64,000 bases of DNA from Shewanella olleyana. GTDB lineage: Bacteria > Pseudomonadota > Gammaproteobacteria > Enterobacterales > Shewanellaceae. The notes under the pieces are model-generated. The model had not been told where the DNA came from. It was given only the letters and a program-made list of their open reading frames with translations, and searched no databases. Below are positions 36,893 to 46,316 of the stretch, in pieces (positions within the stretch are counted from its first letter, which is position 1; every line of letters starts with the position of its first letter). A program made the translations under genes and the position numbers. Location: the NCBI RefSeq assembly GCF_023283825.1, contig NZ_JAKILD010000001.1, forward strand, positions 124,001 through 188,000, written 5' to 3'.

Positions 36893-37603
36893 TTATTGTC
36901 CTTGCTCAATTCGTTCCATTAATTGGGTCCAATCTTTTGAGCCAGAACCACTTTTTACTTTATTGCCCAACCCTTGAGCTTTAGATAACCATAATCCTTG
37001 GCCATTGAAAGAATAGATAGGCTTGAGATCAGCTCGTTTATTGGCAGGGAAAATGCGACTTTTCAAGTTATCTAATACTAAAGGTATAGAGTTAGGTTCT
37101 TCTGAGTAGATTAATACCATATGGGGCTCATCTATCGTTAAGGCTCTGACATACATTAAGCGTAATTTAGATTCTTCAATTCCAGACGCAATCAAACTCA
37201 CATATTTAAATATTGCGTAATCTTCGCAATCACCGTATCCAGTTCCTAAGGACTCAATAGGGGTCGCCCAATAATCATCCTTTCCCCAATGCTCAATGTC
37301 TGTTTTAAATTGTATGTTTCGATTAGTAAATTGATTAACTCGATTTAATTGCTCATAAGCATCTCGTTGAGTGTTATTGATGATCAATTTCTGCCACTCA
37401 TGAAATACATGTGTTTTGTCTTCACCATACTTATTTGAAATTTTGCTAAAAAAAGTCTCACTGAACATATTTTCGGGCGAAAAAGAGAAGCTGTAACAGC
37501 TCAATAATACAAGCAGAAGTAATAGCTTATAGGAAGGTCTTGTAAGCGCAGTTTTGACGCTTTGAAAATCGTTAACCTGAAAAGTACCCGATAAGGTTTT
37601 CAT
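36893..37603 (-). CDS. lapG: LapG-type periplasmic transglutaminase-like cysteine protease
   Basis: This 236-residue protein has a signal or membrane helix (LLLLLVLLSCYSFSF). The bacterial transglutaminase-like cysteine protease (BTLCP) domain has Cys in YGDCEDYAIFKYV, His in DEPHMVLIY and Asp in PLVLDNL. LapG cleaves the N-terminus of large RTX-type adhesins and releases cells from biofilms when c-di-GMP falls. It is the first gene of the three-gene minus-strand operon. No large adhesin gene is in this window. Confidence 0.9.
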   Translation of the reverse strand: MKTLSGTFQVNDFQSVKTALTRPSYKLLLLLVLLSCYSFSFSPENMFSETFFSKISNKYGEDKTHVFHEWQKLIINNTQRDAYEQLNRVNQFTNRNIQFKTDIEHWGKDDYWATPIESLGTGYGDCEDYAIFKYVSLIASGIEESKLRLMYVRALTIDEPHMVLIYSEEPNSIPLVLDNLKSRIFPANKRADLKPIYSFNGQGLWLSKAQGLGNKVKSGSGSKDWTQLMERIEQGQ

Positions 37604-38258
37604 TAATTTTTCATCATTTTAATTGTCGAGTCATTAATGCTGAGTTCTACCAAGAAACTGAACATTAATCTTACCACTCATTTAAAGATTAACAGAATGT
37701 TAAATTAGGGGGTGTTTTTCTTGTAATTAAATTTCATTCACTAGCTTAAGGTCGTTTTTTATTTGTAGGAGTATATGTTTGTTTTACTAAACAATATTAT
37801 GAATACAACTATAGGATGATAGTCATAAGTATGACACTTTAGTTTATGTTTGTTGTTTTTCATATACTTTTAGGGGGTTGTTCGTGTTTTTTGTGGCGTC
37901 ATAATATTGACGTGTCTTTATTTTATTATCTAGTTAGTTTGGCTTGAAAATTGCCTTTTTTTAGTTGTACAACAATGAAAAATAATTTTGTAATTAAGTT
38001 ACAGTGATGGTGAGGTTTTTAGTTGTTTTAAATCATGCGCTTAATGCTTTTATTGTTGAGTTTGAGGCTGTTTAATCGACTTTTATACAGCCTGTAAACA
38101 AATGTACATCTATATTGGTTAAGCTCATGCTTCAAGTTGGTGCGACATGTTGAGTGAGTTAGGTGTTAATTGTTAACTACGGCCATTGTTTGTGCTGTTT
38201 ATTTAGCAACATACTTGAGCTTTGCTATCTCTTTACAGGTATAAATCGGAAAGTTCTA
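37604..38258. other. Long AT-rich intergenic region before the EPS operon
   Basis: About 650 bp of T-rich sequence, with no supportable gene, between the divergent lapG and ugd. It must hold the promoters of both operons. TATAAA at 38240-38245, with TTGAGC 19 bp upstream, is a possible but non-ideal promoter placing the RNA start just before the JUMPStart element. A GATAGTCATAAGTATGAC segment near 37816 is slightly symmetric. Given the flanking biofilm genes, it is a good candidate for complex regulation. Confidence 0.45.
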
Positions 38259-38296
38259 CAGCAATCTGGAAGCTGAGATTCAGGGGCGGTAGCGTG
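38259..38296 (+). promoter_or_regulatory. JUMPStart sequence with ops element (RfaH recruitment)
   Basis: The 38-bp segment begins CAGCAATCTGGAAGCTG and ends CAGGGGCGGTAGCGTG. It follows the JUMPStart consensus closely, and the terminal GGCGGTAGCGTG (38285-38296) is the exact ops sequence. In other bacteria RNA polymerase pauses at ops and loads RfaH, which suppresses termination through long polysaccharide operons. Its position 39 bp before ugd, the first EPS gene, fits. Confidence 0.92.
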
Positions 38297-38334
38297 ATTT
38301 TTTTCAAATAGTTTATAAAGTTTGAGGTTGATAA

Positions 38335-39726
38335 ATGAAAGTTACAGTCTTCGGTATCGGTTATGTTGGTCTTGTGCAGGGGGCTATTCTTGCAGATGCA
38401 GGTCATGAGGTGTGTTGTGTCGATGTAGACCAAGAAAAAATTGATAATTTGAGGAAAGGGATTATTCCTATTTATGAGCCTGGTTTGGCTTCAATAGTTG
38501 AAAAGAATTATGCAGAAGGGCGCCTTTTATTTACTACCAATGCTTCAGAAGGGGTAAACTTCGGTGAATTACAGTTTATTGCTGTAGGCACTCCACCAGA
38601 TGAGGATGGCTCTGCAGATTTAAAGTATGTTCTCGCTGTAGCTGAAACAATTGCTTCATATATGTCATCTTCAAAAGTGATTATTGATAAGTCGACAGTC
38701 CCCGTAGGCACTGCAGATAAAGTCACAGCCTGTATTGATCAAGTATTGAATTCACGTTTCTGTGAAGACAATGACAAACCTGAGTTCTCTGTTGTTTCGA
38801 ATCCTGAATTTTTAAAAGAAGGCTCAGCTGTTACTGATTGTAAAAGGCCAGATAGAATCGTTATTGGTACAAATTCTGATTACGCAGAAGAATTAATGCG
38901 TGAGCTATATGAGCCTTTTAATCGTAATCACGAGAAAATCATTGTGATGGATGTAAAAAGTGCAGAATTAACCAAGTATGCCGCAAATTGTATGCTGGCA
39001 ACAAAAATTAGTTTTATGAATGAAATGGCTAATATCGCTGAACGAGTTGGTGCCGATATTGAAAACGTAAGACAAGGAATTGGTTCTGATTCAAGAATTG
39101 GCTTTCAGTTTATTTACCCTGGTTGTGGCTATGGAGGTTCTTGTTTCCCTAAAGATGTTCAAGCTTTGGTAAAAACCTCTGACAGTATAGGTTATGAATC
39201 GCAAATTTTGAAAGCGGTTGAGTCAGTTAACTATTCTCAGAAAAATAAATTATTTGAGTATATTTGCCAGCATTACCTTCCTGAATTAAACCTCTCTGCC
39301 GTTATAGAGAATAAAGGGTTAACTGGGAAAACTATCGCGATCTGGGGGCTCGCTTTTAAACCTAATACAGATGATATGCGTGAAGCGCCTAGTCGCGTTT
39401 TAATGGATGCTTTATGGCTAGCTGGAGCTAAAGTTCAAGCTTATGATCCTGAGTCTATGGAAGAGGCACAGCGCATATATGGCAATAGGGATGATTTAAT
39501 TTTAATGGGCACTAAGGAAGCAGCATTAAACGGTGCAGATTTATTGGTAATTTGTACTGAATGGCAAAGCTTTAAAGCACCCGATTTTGAAACTATTAAA
39601 GGCTTATTATCTGAAGCGGTAATTGTTGATGGTCGTAATCTTTTCAACGTAAAACGTATGAAGCAAAAGCAGTTCAAGTATTACAGTATTGGTAGAACAC
39701 CAACTGATACATCATTACTAAAATAA
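38335..39726 (+). CDS. ugd: UDP-glucose 6-dehydrogenase
   Basis: This 463-residue cytoplasmic enzyme oxidises UDP-glucose to UDP-glucuronate with two NAD+. The N-terminal NAD motif is [20 protein letters not shown], and the catalytic cysteine lies in [14 protein letters not shown] near residue 265. [15 protein letters not shown] and [15 protein letters not shown] are further signatures. It is the first gene of the EPS operon and, with galU at the other end, supplies UDP-glucuronic acid for the polymer. Confidence 0.95.
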   Translation: MKVTVFGIGYVGLVQGAILADAGHEVCCVDVDQEKIDNLRKGIIPIYEPGLASIVEKNYAEGRLLFTTNASEGVNFGELQFIAVGTPPDEDGSADLKYVLAVAETIASYMSSSKVIIDKSTVPVGTADKVTACIDQVLNSRFCEDNDKPEFSVVSNPEFLKEGSAVTDCKRPDRIVIGTNSDYAEELMRELYEPFNRNHEKIIVMDVKSAELTKYAANCMLATKISFMNEMANIAERVGADIENVRQGIGSDSRIGFQFIYPGCGYGGSCFPKDVQALVKTSDSIGYESQILKAVESVNYSQKNKLFEYICQHYLPELNLSAVIENKGLTGKTIAIWGLAFKPNTDDMREAPSRVLMDALWLAGAKVQAYDPESMEEAQRIYGNRDDLILMGTKEAALNGADLLVICTEWQSFKAPDFETIKGLLSEAVIVDGRNLFNVKRMKQKQFKYYSIGRTPTDTSLLK

Positions 39727-39870
39727 CAAAGAATGCGTTGCTTGCACTGTGTTACTACACAGGTGATTTCTGGCTAAGTTGATGTGTTATTTATTAATAA
39801 ATTAAACCCGTTTTTTCTAAAGTGACTTACTTATTAACCCCTTTGAAGTGGACTAAAGTTAGAGGCTTAC

Positions 39871-40983
39871 ATGGATAGTATTGTATTTTTTAGACCAATT
39901 ACCCAATACGAGAATCTTGGTGATTTGGTGATTAATCAAGAGTTATTAAAACTGCTACCTGAAAACTGCTCTATTATTATTGAAGCAAAAGGGGTACCTG
40001 AGTGGTTTGTAAAGGCTTTAGTTGCTGACGTAAAAATTGAGTCAATTATTACTGAGAAAAAGCGCTTTTATAAGCGAGTTTTACAGTCAATATTTGGGAA
40101 AACTAAAACATATTTCTTAGATGTGCCAGGTCATGTTTTCTATAAAGATGCAGACAAAAGTGCTTGGTTTCGATACTTAAAAATGCGTGTTTTTAGCCTA
40201 ATTGGTATCAGGTATGTCCGTCTAGGAGTGTCATTAGGGCCATATGGAAAGTCTGCTTTAACTTTAGAAAAGAAGAAAAGCAAAGTTTATGCTTTTACTG
40301 GTGTTAGAGAGACATACAGTCATCAGTATTTACGTAGTGTCAATATAACTAAATTTACTTACTTTCCAGATTTTGGCTTGTGTTTACCATTCGTGGCAAA
40401 TACATCTTTAAAAACAAATTCAGTTGGCTATTCTTTTAGAGCTGGAGTGGTTTCTGCTGACGCTAATTCCGCTGAAAATACTAAGCCAATTATTGATGCG
40501 ATGTTAAACCTTAAAACTCATTATGAGTTAACTCCAGTAGTGCAGGTTAATCTTGATGATGATTATATGTCATTAATCGCTGAATCAATTAAGCCCCAGA
40601 ATGAAGCTGTTACGTTTCTAGAGCATGATCAAACAGCAATATTTGACGTTTATTCAAAGGTTAAATTTGTTGTTTCAAATCGCCTTCATGTTTTGATTTT
40701 TGCCTTGTCTAGAGGTGCCATAGCAGTGCCTTATATTGATCGTGAAAAACACACAAAAGTTACTGGCGTGTTTGAAGATATCGGCTTAGGCGATGCCATT
40801 TTTGATATTAGGCATGATAAAGATATTGAGCAGCATTTAATCAGCACTGAAGCTTTGTATCACACCCTTGATGTTGGCGGTATTTTTAAAACTAAAAAAG
40901 CTGAAATTGAATCTTTACTCTCTCAGCAAGTTTTTGTTGATCATATTGATACATTAAAAATGGTGGACAATTCAGCATGTTGA
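39871..40983 (+). CDS. Polysaccharide pyruvyl transferase family protein
   Basis: This 370-residue protein has the PssM/WcaK/CsaB-type pattern: ITQYENLGDLVINQELLKLL at the start, RYVRLGVSLGPYGK in the middle and the C-terminal SNRLHVLIFALSRGAIAVPY. It probably adds a pyruvyl ketal from phosphoenolpyruvate to a sugar of the repeat unit, giving the polymer extra negative charge. The next gene starts before its stop codon (7-bp overlap). Confidence 0.85.
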   Translation: MDSIVFFRPITQYENLGDLVINQELLKLLPENCSIIIEAKGVPEWFVKALVADVKIESIITEKKRFYKRVLQSIFGKTKTYFLDVPGHVFYKDADKSAWFRYLKMRVFSLIGIRYVRLGVSLGPYGKSALTLEKKKSKVYAFTGVRETYSHQYLRSVNITKFTYFPDFGLCLPFVANTSLKTNSVGYSFRAGVVSADANSAENTKPIIDAMLNLKTHYELTPVVQVNLDDDYMSLIAESIKPQNEAVTFLEHDQTAIFDVYSKVKFVVSNRLHVLIFALSRGAIAVPYIDREKHTKVTGVFEDIGLGDAIFDIRHDKDIEQHLISTEALYHTLDVGGIFKTKKAEIESLLSQQVFVDHIDTLKMVDNSAC

Positions 40984-41819
40984 TTAGTGTTTATATCACG
41001 ACTAAAGATAGACTTAGTCTATTAAAACGTGCGGTAGAGTCGGTTTTAGCTCAAACATATACTTCAGTCGAAATTATCGTTGCTGATGATGGTTCTACTG
41101 ATGGCAGTCATGAATATTTATTGGCGATGCAAGCACAAGGGAAATTAACAGCAATACTCAATACTGAAGCCTCGAAAGGGGCATGCTATGGCCGTAATCG
41201 GGCTATTGAATTAGCAAAAGGAGAATTCATTACTGGCCTAGATGATGATGATTATTTTGAGCCATGGAGATTAGCTGCTTTCGTTGATTACTGGTTGAAG
41301 CATAAAGTCGATGAGAAAAATATTGCAGGTTTATTTGATAGCGTAATCGAACTTAGAGAAGATGGTAAACACAAATACAATGAAACGCCTTCAGCCTCAT
41401 ATACTCAGTTAAGAAAAAGCAACCTTGTTGGAAATCAAATTTTTACGCGAGTAGAGTATTTAAAATCTGTCTCTGGCTTCGATGAAGCAATGCCTGCACT
41501 ACAAGATTGGGATACTTGGATTCGATTAACTAAGGAGTTTGGCACCTTAGTAAATATAGGGCAGTACTCATACATCATCGATCAAATTCATGGTGAAGTT
41601 AGAATTTCAGAGAAAAAAAGTGCCAGAATTAGAGTGGCATTTTCTCGGTTACAGCAAAAGTTACAACCTCTTAGTTTTGATGAAAAAGTGAATTTAACAG
41701 ATGCCTTATATCGTTATAAGCAAATAGAAGTTAAATCGTCAGAGCTGGTTACTTTATTTTTGGGACTTAAATTTAGAAAAATAGCACAAATTATTAAGTG
41801 GAAATTAACCAATGGTTAA
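40977..41819 (+). CDS. Family 2 glycosyltransferase
   Basis: This 280-residue GT-A fold transferase shows VYITTKDRLSLLKRAVESVL, the nucleotide-binding ADDGSTDGS, the DDDD metal motif region GLDDDDYFEPW and DWDTWIRL. It probably adds one sugar of the EPS repeat unit at the cytoplasmic membrane face; donor and acceptor are unknown. It overlaps the genes on both sides by 7-8 bp, a sign of translational coupling. Confidence 0.88.
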   Translation: MLISVYITTKDRLSLLKRAVESVLAQTYTSVEIIVADDGSTDGSHEYLLAMQAQGKLTAILNTEASKGACYGRNRAIELAKGEFITGLDDDDYFEPWRLAAFVDYWLKHKVDEKNIAGLFDSVIELREDGKHKYNETPSASYTQLRKSNLVGNQIFTRVEYLKSVSGFDEAMPALQDWDTWIRLTKEFGTLVNIGQYSYIIDQIHGEVRISEKKSARIRVAFSRLQQKLQPLSFDEKVNLTDALYRYKQIEVKSSELVTLFLGLKFRKIAQIIKWKLTNG

Positions 41820-43050
41820 TTCATTTTATATATTTTCTCCTTTACTTTTTTATGTGGTTTTTTTAAGAGCCTCGCTTGATCCTGTGCTTAATTTAACGAA
41901 AATCGCTGGCATTGGCATGGGAGCTGTTTTAAATTTAGTGGTTGTTTGCTTTTTTATTGTTGTTTGTTTTATTAAAAAATTCGAACTACCCAAAAGTTTT
42001 TTTAAAGTTTGGGGGGTATTTGTTGTAGTCGGACTTGTGTCAATTTTAATTTCGCCAGATAAATTAACTTCTGCTCGTTCATTTTTTTCAGTTTTAACTT
42101 ACTTTGCAATATTTTGCCTTACTTATTATTTTGTTAAAACAAAAAATGATTTTTCAAATATTGTTAAGTTGGTTGTGTATTCATCAGTAATACCATTTTG
42201 TTTTGTTTTTAAAGAGTTCATATTTCCAGAGGCTAGTATCACTAAAGATGGGTTCAGATTGTTTGCTTCCTTTTCTCATCCAAATATTTTTGCTTTTTAT
42301 TTAGTTTTAGTCATTTCAATGTGCTTTTATTCATTTAAATCTAAAGTTGTTTTGTTTGATTATAGATTTATTTATCACGCTAAACTAATTTTGAGCTTTT
42401 CTATCTTGTGTTTACTTTTTACAAAAACCAGAAGCGCATGGGCTGCTCTAATATTTGTGTTTGTCGTTTTTGGTGTCTTGTCCGACAGAAAATATTTACT
42501 GTATTTAATTATACTAGGAATGGCAGCAATGCTTATTCCTTCCATTCAAGATCGTGTTCTAGATATTTTTAATAATCAATCTACTGTTGATGATCTAGAG
42601 TACGGAGAGTCTTTAAATTCATTAGTTTGGCGAAAAATAGTCTGGGCTGCCGCATGGGATTATATTATCGAGAAGCCTTTACTAGGACATGGCTATGATA
42701 CTTTTTCCTATTACTTTCTCGAGTTTTTCCCTTTGGAGGGAAATACAAAATTTGATGCTCATAATGCGTATGTACAAATAGCATTCGATATGGGATTTAT
42801 TGGAGTTATAGGTTTTTTAATTATTTTTGCTTTTATGTTTGTAAAAATGGCGCATTTTTACCGTATAGATAGCCCTGGAACATCAGTTATTTTGGGATTG
42901 GTTCTATCTTATTTGTTAGTTTGTTATTCAGACAATATGTGTTTCTACTTATCTTATAACTGGTATTTTTGGTTAATTATGGGAGCGTATTTTTATATGC
43001 CTTTAGATGAAGAACAGAAATACTCAGAGAAAAATGAAAGGAATTTTTAA
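41812..43050 (+). CDS. O-antigen ligase/Wzy-like polymerase (first copy)
   Basis: This 412-residue inner-membrane protein has about ten hydrophobic helices and the Wzy_C-type region: RSAWAALIFVFVVFGVLSD, then a periplasmic loop with GHGYDTF and AHNAYVQIAFDMGFIG. It is probably the polymerase of the EPS repeat units. By eye its DNA is more T-rich than that of its neighbours, as is common for Wzy genes. The following gene starts directly after its stop codon. Confidence 0.82.
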   Translation: MVNSFYIFSPLLFYVVFLRASLDPVLNLTKIAGIGMGAVLNLVVVCFFIVVCFIKKFELPKSFFKVWGVFVVVGLVSILISPDKLTSARSFFSVLTYFAIFCLTYYFVKTKNDFSNIVKLVVYSSVIPFCFVFKEFIFPEASITKDGFRLFASFSHPNIFAFYLVLVISMCFYSFKSKVVLFDYRFIYHAKLILSFSILCLLFTKTRSAWAALIFVFVVFGVLSDRKYLLYLIILGMAAMLIPSIQDRVLDIFNNQSTVDDLEYGESLNSLVWRKIVWAAAWDYIIEKPLLGHGYDTFSYYFLEFFPLEGNTKFDAHNAYVQIAFDMGFIGVIGFLIIFAFMFVKMAHFYRIDSPGTSVILGLVLSYLLVCYSDNMCFYLSYNWYFWLIMGAYFYMPLDEEQKYSEKNERNF

Positions 43051-44256
43051 GTGAGAATTACTTACTTCATTAACCAGTACCCTCAAGTGAGCCATACATT
43101 CATTAGAAGAGAAATTTTAGCACTCGAATCTCAAGGATTTGATATTCAACGAGTGGCTTTGAGAGGGTGGGATGCTGATATTGCCGATGATACTGATCAA
43201 GTTGAAATGCAGAAAACACAATACATTTTAAAAACAGGTTTAAAGTCATTAATACCTTTATTTTTTAAACGTTTGATTAAGCAGCCTTCTGCGATAATCA
43301 AAGCGCTAGGTATGGGTTTTCAGTTATCAAAAATGTCAGAAAGAAGTTTACCTTATCACTTGGTTTACCTTTTAGAAGCTTGTCAATTAGCCAACCTAAT
43401 GGAGTCGGAAAAGAGTCTTCATGTACATGCTCATTTTGGTACCAATTCCACAGAAGTCGTTATGTTAGCTAAGTACTTAACCGGTATTCCATATAGTTTT
43501 ACGGTTCATGGCCCTGAAGAGTTCGATAAACCGTTAAGTTTGCATTTAAACGAAAAAATTTCAGATGCAAAGTTTGTCTCTGCAATAACAAGTTATTGCC
43601 GTTCTCAGCTTTATCGTTGGGCAAACCATGAAGATTGGTCGAAAATTAAAATAGTACATTGCGGTTTAGACCAGAGTTTTTTACAAGGTGGTGTACCACA
43701 AGTTTCTAAACCTGAATCTTATCAGTTTCTTTGCATTGGAAGACTATGTGAGCAAAAAGGTCAGCTATTATTATTGGAATCGTTTCTTCAGCTTGTACAA
43801 GCGAATGATGCAGTGAAGTTAATTTTAGCGGGTGATGGTGATATGCGTCCTGAAATTGAACACTTCATTAGACAACACCAATTAGAGCAGCATGTGGAAA
43901 TCACTGGATGGATTAGCTCAAATGAAGTTAAAAGGTTATTGACCGAATCCGATGCGATGGTGTTACCGAGCTTTGCTGAGGGCTTACCTGTAGCGATTAT
44001 GGAAGCCATGGCAATTGGAACTCCAGTGCTGACAACGTATATTGCCGGGATCCCTGAGCTGCTTTCAGATAAAGATAATGCCATTTTGTTCCCTGCGGGA
44101 GACGTTGAGGCAACCAGTATTGCGATGAAAAACTTTACAGAGTTAAGTACAGATTCTTTAAATCAATTAATTCAAAACGCTTATACGAGCGTTAGTACCC
44201 GCCACAATATTGATATCGAAGCTGCGAAAATAGCTGAACATATCAGGCAAGGATAA
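43051..44256 (+). CDS. Family 4 glycosyltransferase
   Basis: This 401-residue GT-B fold transferase begins at GTG directly after the previous stop. Signatures are HVHAHFGTNSTEVVML, FTVHGPEEFDKP, LCIGRLCEQKGQLLLLESF and the donor-binding LPSFAEGLPVAIMEAMA with the conserved EX7E glutamates. It is a retaining enzyme that probably transfers a hexose to the lipid-linked repeat unit. The ARG-rich N-terminus and STE motif are normal. Confidence 0.88.
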   Translation: MRITYFINQYPQVSHTFIRREILALESQGFDIQRVALRGWDADIADDTDQVEMQKTQYILKTGLKSLIPLFFKRLIKQPSAIIKALGMGFQLSKMSERSLPYHLVYLLEACQLANLMESEKSLHVHAHFGTNSTEVVMLAKYLTGIPYSFTVHGPEEFDKPLSLHLNEKISDAKFVSAITSYCRSQLYRWANHEDWSKIKIVHCGLDQSFLQGGVPQVSKPESYQFLCIGRLCEQKGQLLLLESFLQLVQANDAVKLILAGDGDMRPEIEHFIRQHQLEQHVEITGWISSNEVKRLLTESDAMVLPSFAEGLPVAIMEAMAIGTPVLTTYIAGIPELLSDKDNAILFPAGDVEATSIAMKNFTELSTDSLNQLIQNAYTSVSTRHNIDIEAAKIAEHIRQG

Positions 44257-44259
44257 CGT

Positions 44260-45450
44260 ATGGCTTATCTTGATTATATTAGTGCTGCCTTACTGTTTAT
44301 CATAGTGGGTGTGCCTACAATGATGATCAGTATTGAATTGCTTCTTGGGCAAAGAAAGAAAGCTGTACTTGCCTCTAAAACTCCTCGTCAGCCTTGTGTC
44401 ATTTTAATGCCTGCTCATAATGAAGCATTAGTTATCACAGATACCCTATCGAAATTATCTGAAGTTGTAAGTTCAGAAGATAAAGTGATTGTTATTGCAG
44501 ATAATTGTAGCGATGAAACAGTTAATCTTTGCCTGCAGTTTAACGTCAAGGTGTTAGAACGGCACAATACTGAATTAGCGGGTAAAGGTTATGCGTTAGA
44601 TTATGGCGTTCAGTATTTAAAATCATTATCCGTAGTGCCGCAAACCCTCGTAGTGTTAGATGCCGATTGTGAGTTTGAAGCCAATAGTCTAGATGTACTT
44701 GTTCATCAAAGCCAAACTCAAGATTCTGTGGTTCAATCCCTTTATTTAATGAAGTCTCCGATAGGCGCATCGATTAAAACTCGAGTGGCTGAATTTGCTT
44801 GGTTAGTTAAAAACAAGATACGACCTAATGGATTAGCAAACCTAGGAATAGGTTGTCATTTGCAAGGCTCTGGGATGGCATTTCCGTGGCGTTTATTTAA
44901 TAAAATTTCATTTGCCAGCGGCAGTATTGTTGAAGATTTAGAGCTGGGTTTGAAACTTGCAAATATCGATGAACAAGCGAAATTTGGCCCTTCTGCGATC
45001 GTAAATAGCTATTTTCCTGAATCAAACGCCGGAACGGAGTCTCAAAGAACACGATGGGAGCACGGACATCTAAGTGCCATATCTCTTTTACCAAAAATGA
45101 TGTTAACCGCGTTATTAAAGGGCAGGGTTAGCGTTTTTTTACTTGCTTTAGACGCAGCTATCCCTCCAACAATTTTATGGCTGATGTTAGTGCTTTTCAC
45201 AACATTACTGAGTGGGGTAATGACCTTGCTAGGGTTAACGAGCGCATTTTACATTAGCTGCACATTATTAGGCTTACTGGTTTTTTCACTTGCCTTATCC
45301 TGGCTGTGTAATGGCCGAGAGATTATCAAGTTAAGTGATGTGTTTGGAATTCTTGCTTATATATTTAGTAAATTTTCAATCTATAAAAAATTCTTCACCG
45401 CGAGACAAAAAGAATGGGTTCGAACGGAGCGCGACGATAAGTATGAATAA
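44260..45450 (+). CDS. Membrane-bound family 2 glycosyltransferase
   Basis: This 396-residue protein has one N-terminal helix, a GT2 catalytic domain, and two or three C-terminal helices. The domain shows ILMPAHNEALVITDTL, IVIADNCSDET, VLDADCEFEANSL and the processive-type QxxRW motif as SQRTRWEHG. The layout resembles ExoA/cellulose-synthase-like enzymes, but it is more likely a single-sugar transferase here. AGGA precedes the ATG. The last 8 bp overlap the next gene. Confidence 0.87.
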   Translation: MAYLDYISAALLFIIVGVPTMMISIELLLGQRKKAVLASKTPRQPCVILMPAHNEALVITDTLSKLSEVVSSEDKVIVIADNCSDETVNLCLQFNVKVLERHNTELAGKGYALDYGVQYLKSLSVVPQTLVVLDADCEFEANSLDVLVHQSQTQDSVVQSLYLMKSPIGASIKTRVAEFAWLVKNKIRPNGLANLGIGCHLQGSGMAFPWRLFNKISFASGSIVEDLELGLKLANIDEQAKFGPSAIVNSYFPESNAGTESQRTRWEHGHLSAISLLPKMMLTALLKGRVSVFLLALDAAIPPTILWLMLVLFTTLLSGVMTLLGLTSAFYISCTLLGLLVFSLALSWLCNGREIIKLSDVFGILAYIFSKFSIYKKFFTARQKEWVRTERDDKYE

Positions 45451-46165
45451 TGAAACTATATTAAAAAAAGTCAGTTATTTAGAGACTTTTCAAGTTGACG
45501 ACTTTATTAATCAACTATTGTCTACTTCGGATGCTATTTCTGTCGGTTTTTTAAATCAACATGGATACAACTTAGTAGTAAATTCTCCATCAATTAAAGC
45601 AGATTTTTTAAGCTTAGATTATATTTTACGTGATGGCATTGGAATTAAATTAGCGTGCAAATTAAGCAAAATAAATCCTGGGGCGAACTTAAACGGTACT
45701 GATTTAATTCCACGGATTATTGAGCAAAGCCAAGCTTATAGCCAGCCTGTTAATTATCTATGCTACGGCACAATCGAGCCTTGGTTATCAAGGGGGGCAT
45801 CGAAGCTTTTTAAGCAGTCCCCCTTTAATTGTTTAGATGGTTTTCAAAACGATGATGACTATCTCGAACATTTTAGAGCACATTTAGATAAGTCCGCTTT
45901 AAATATTGTTGTACTTGCAATGGGGATGCCTAAGCAAGAGCGTATTGCAAAAATGCTGACTCAAACAATTGGCGCAAGAGTGCTAGTGATTTGTGGTGGT
46001 GCGATTCTGGATTTTCAAGCTCAGCGAGTATCAAGAGCGCCAGAATTTTATCAAAAAAATGGTTTGGAATGGGTTTATCGTCTTTTAAAAGAACCCAAAA
46101 GAATGTTCTCTCGATACGTTATCGGAATTCCCATTTTTTTTGCCAATGTGGCAATGAAAAAATAA
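45443..46165 (+). CDS. WecG/TagA/CpsF family glycosyltransferase
   Basis: This 240-residue enzyme of the family also called GT26 has LNGTDLIPRIIEQS, VVLAMGMPKQERIAKM, ICGGAILDFQAQRVSRAP and LEWVYRLLKEPKRMF. Members transfer N-acetylmannosamine or its uronate to a lipid-linked sugar. I use the ATG at 45443, inside the end of the preceding gene (8-bp overlap), rather than an upstream extension to 45335 that would lie over the preceding gene. A 150-bp gap follows, with a possible internal promoter. Confidence 0.88.
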   Translation: MNNETILKKVSYLETFQVDDFINQLLSTSDAISVGFLNQHGYNLVVNSPSIKADFLSLDYILRDGIGIKLACKLSKINPGANLNGTDLIPRIIEQSQAYSQPVNYLCYGTIEPWLSRGASKLFKQSPFNCLDGFQNDDDYLEHFRAHLDKSALNIVVLAMGMPKQERIAKMLTQTIGARVLVICGGAILDFQAQRVSRAPEFYQKNGLEWVYRLLKEPKRMFSRYVIGIPIFFANVAMKK

Positions 46166-46316
46166 CTCAATTTTGATAGTGATTTCTGTCTAGTTCTAAT
46201 GTCTAGAACACCTCCGAATTAGTCAATCTAAAGTTCGAATTCGAGCAGACTTTATATTTAAAGTTTGTCATCAATTTTATTATTGCAGTTCTATATTCAC
46301 TTTAAAGGAGTATATC

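Noticed and set aside
37816..37834. Weak symmetric segment GATAGTCATAAGTATGAC as a regulator site
   Set aside because: The symmetry is imperfect and there is only one copy, so it is mentioned only in the intergenic entry and not called as a site.
38233..38433. Minus-strand 66-codon frame across the start of ugd
   Set aside because: It covers the JUMPStart element and the 5' end of ugd, has no ribosome site, and its peptide has no recognisable features.
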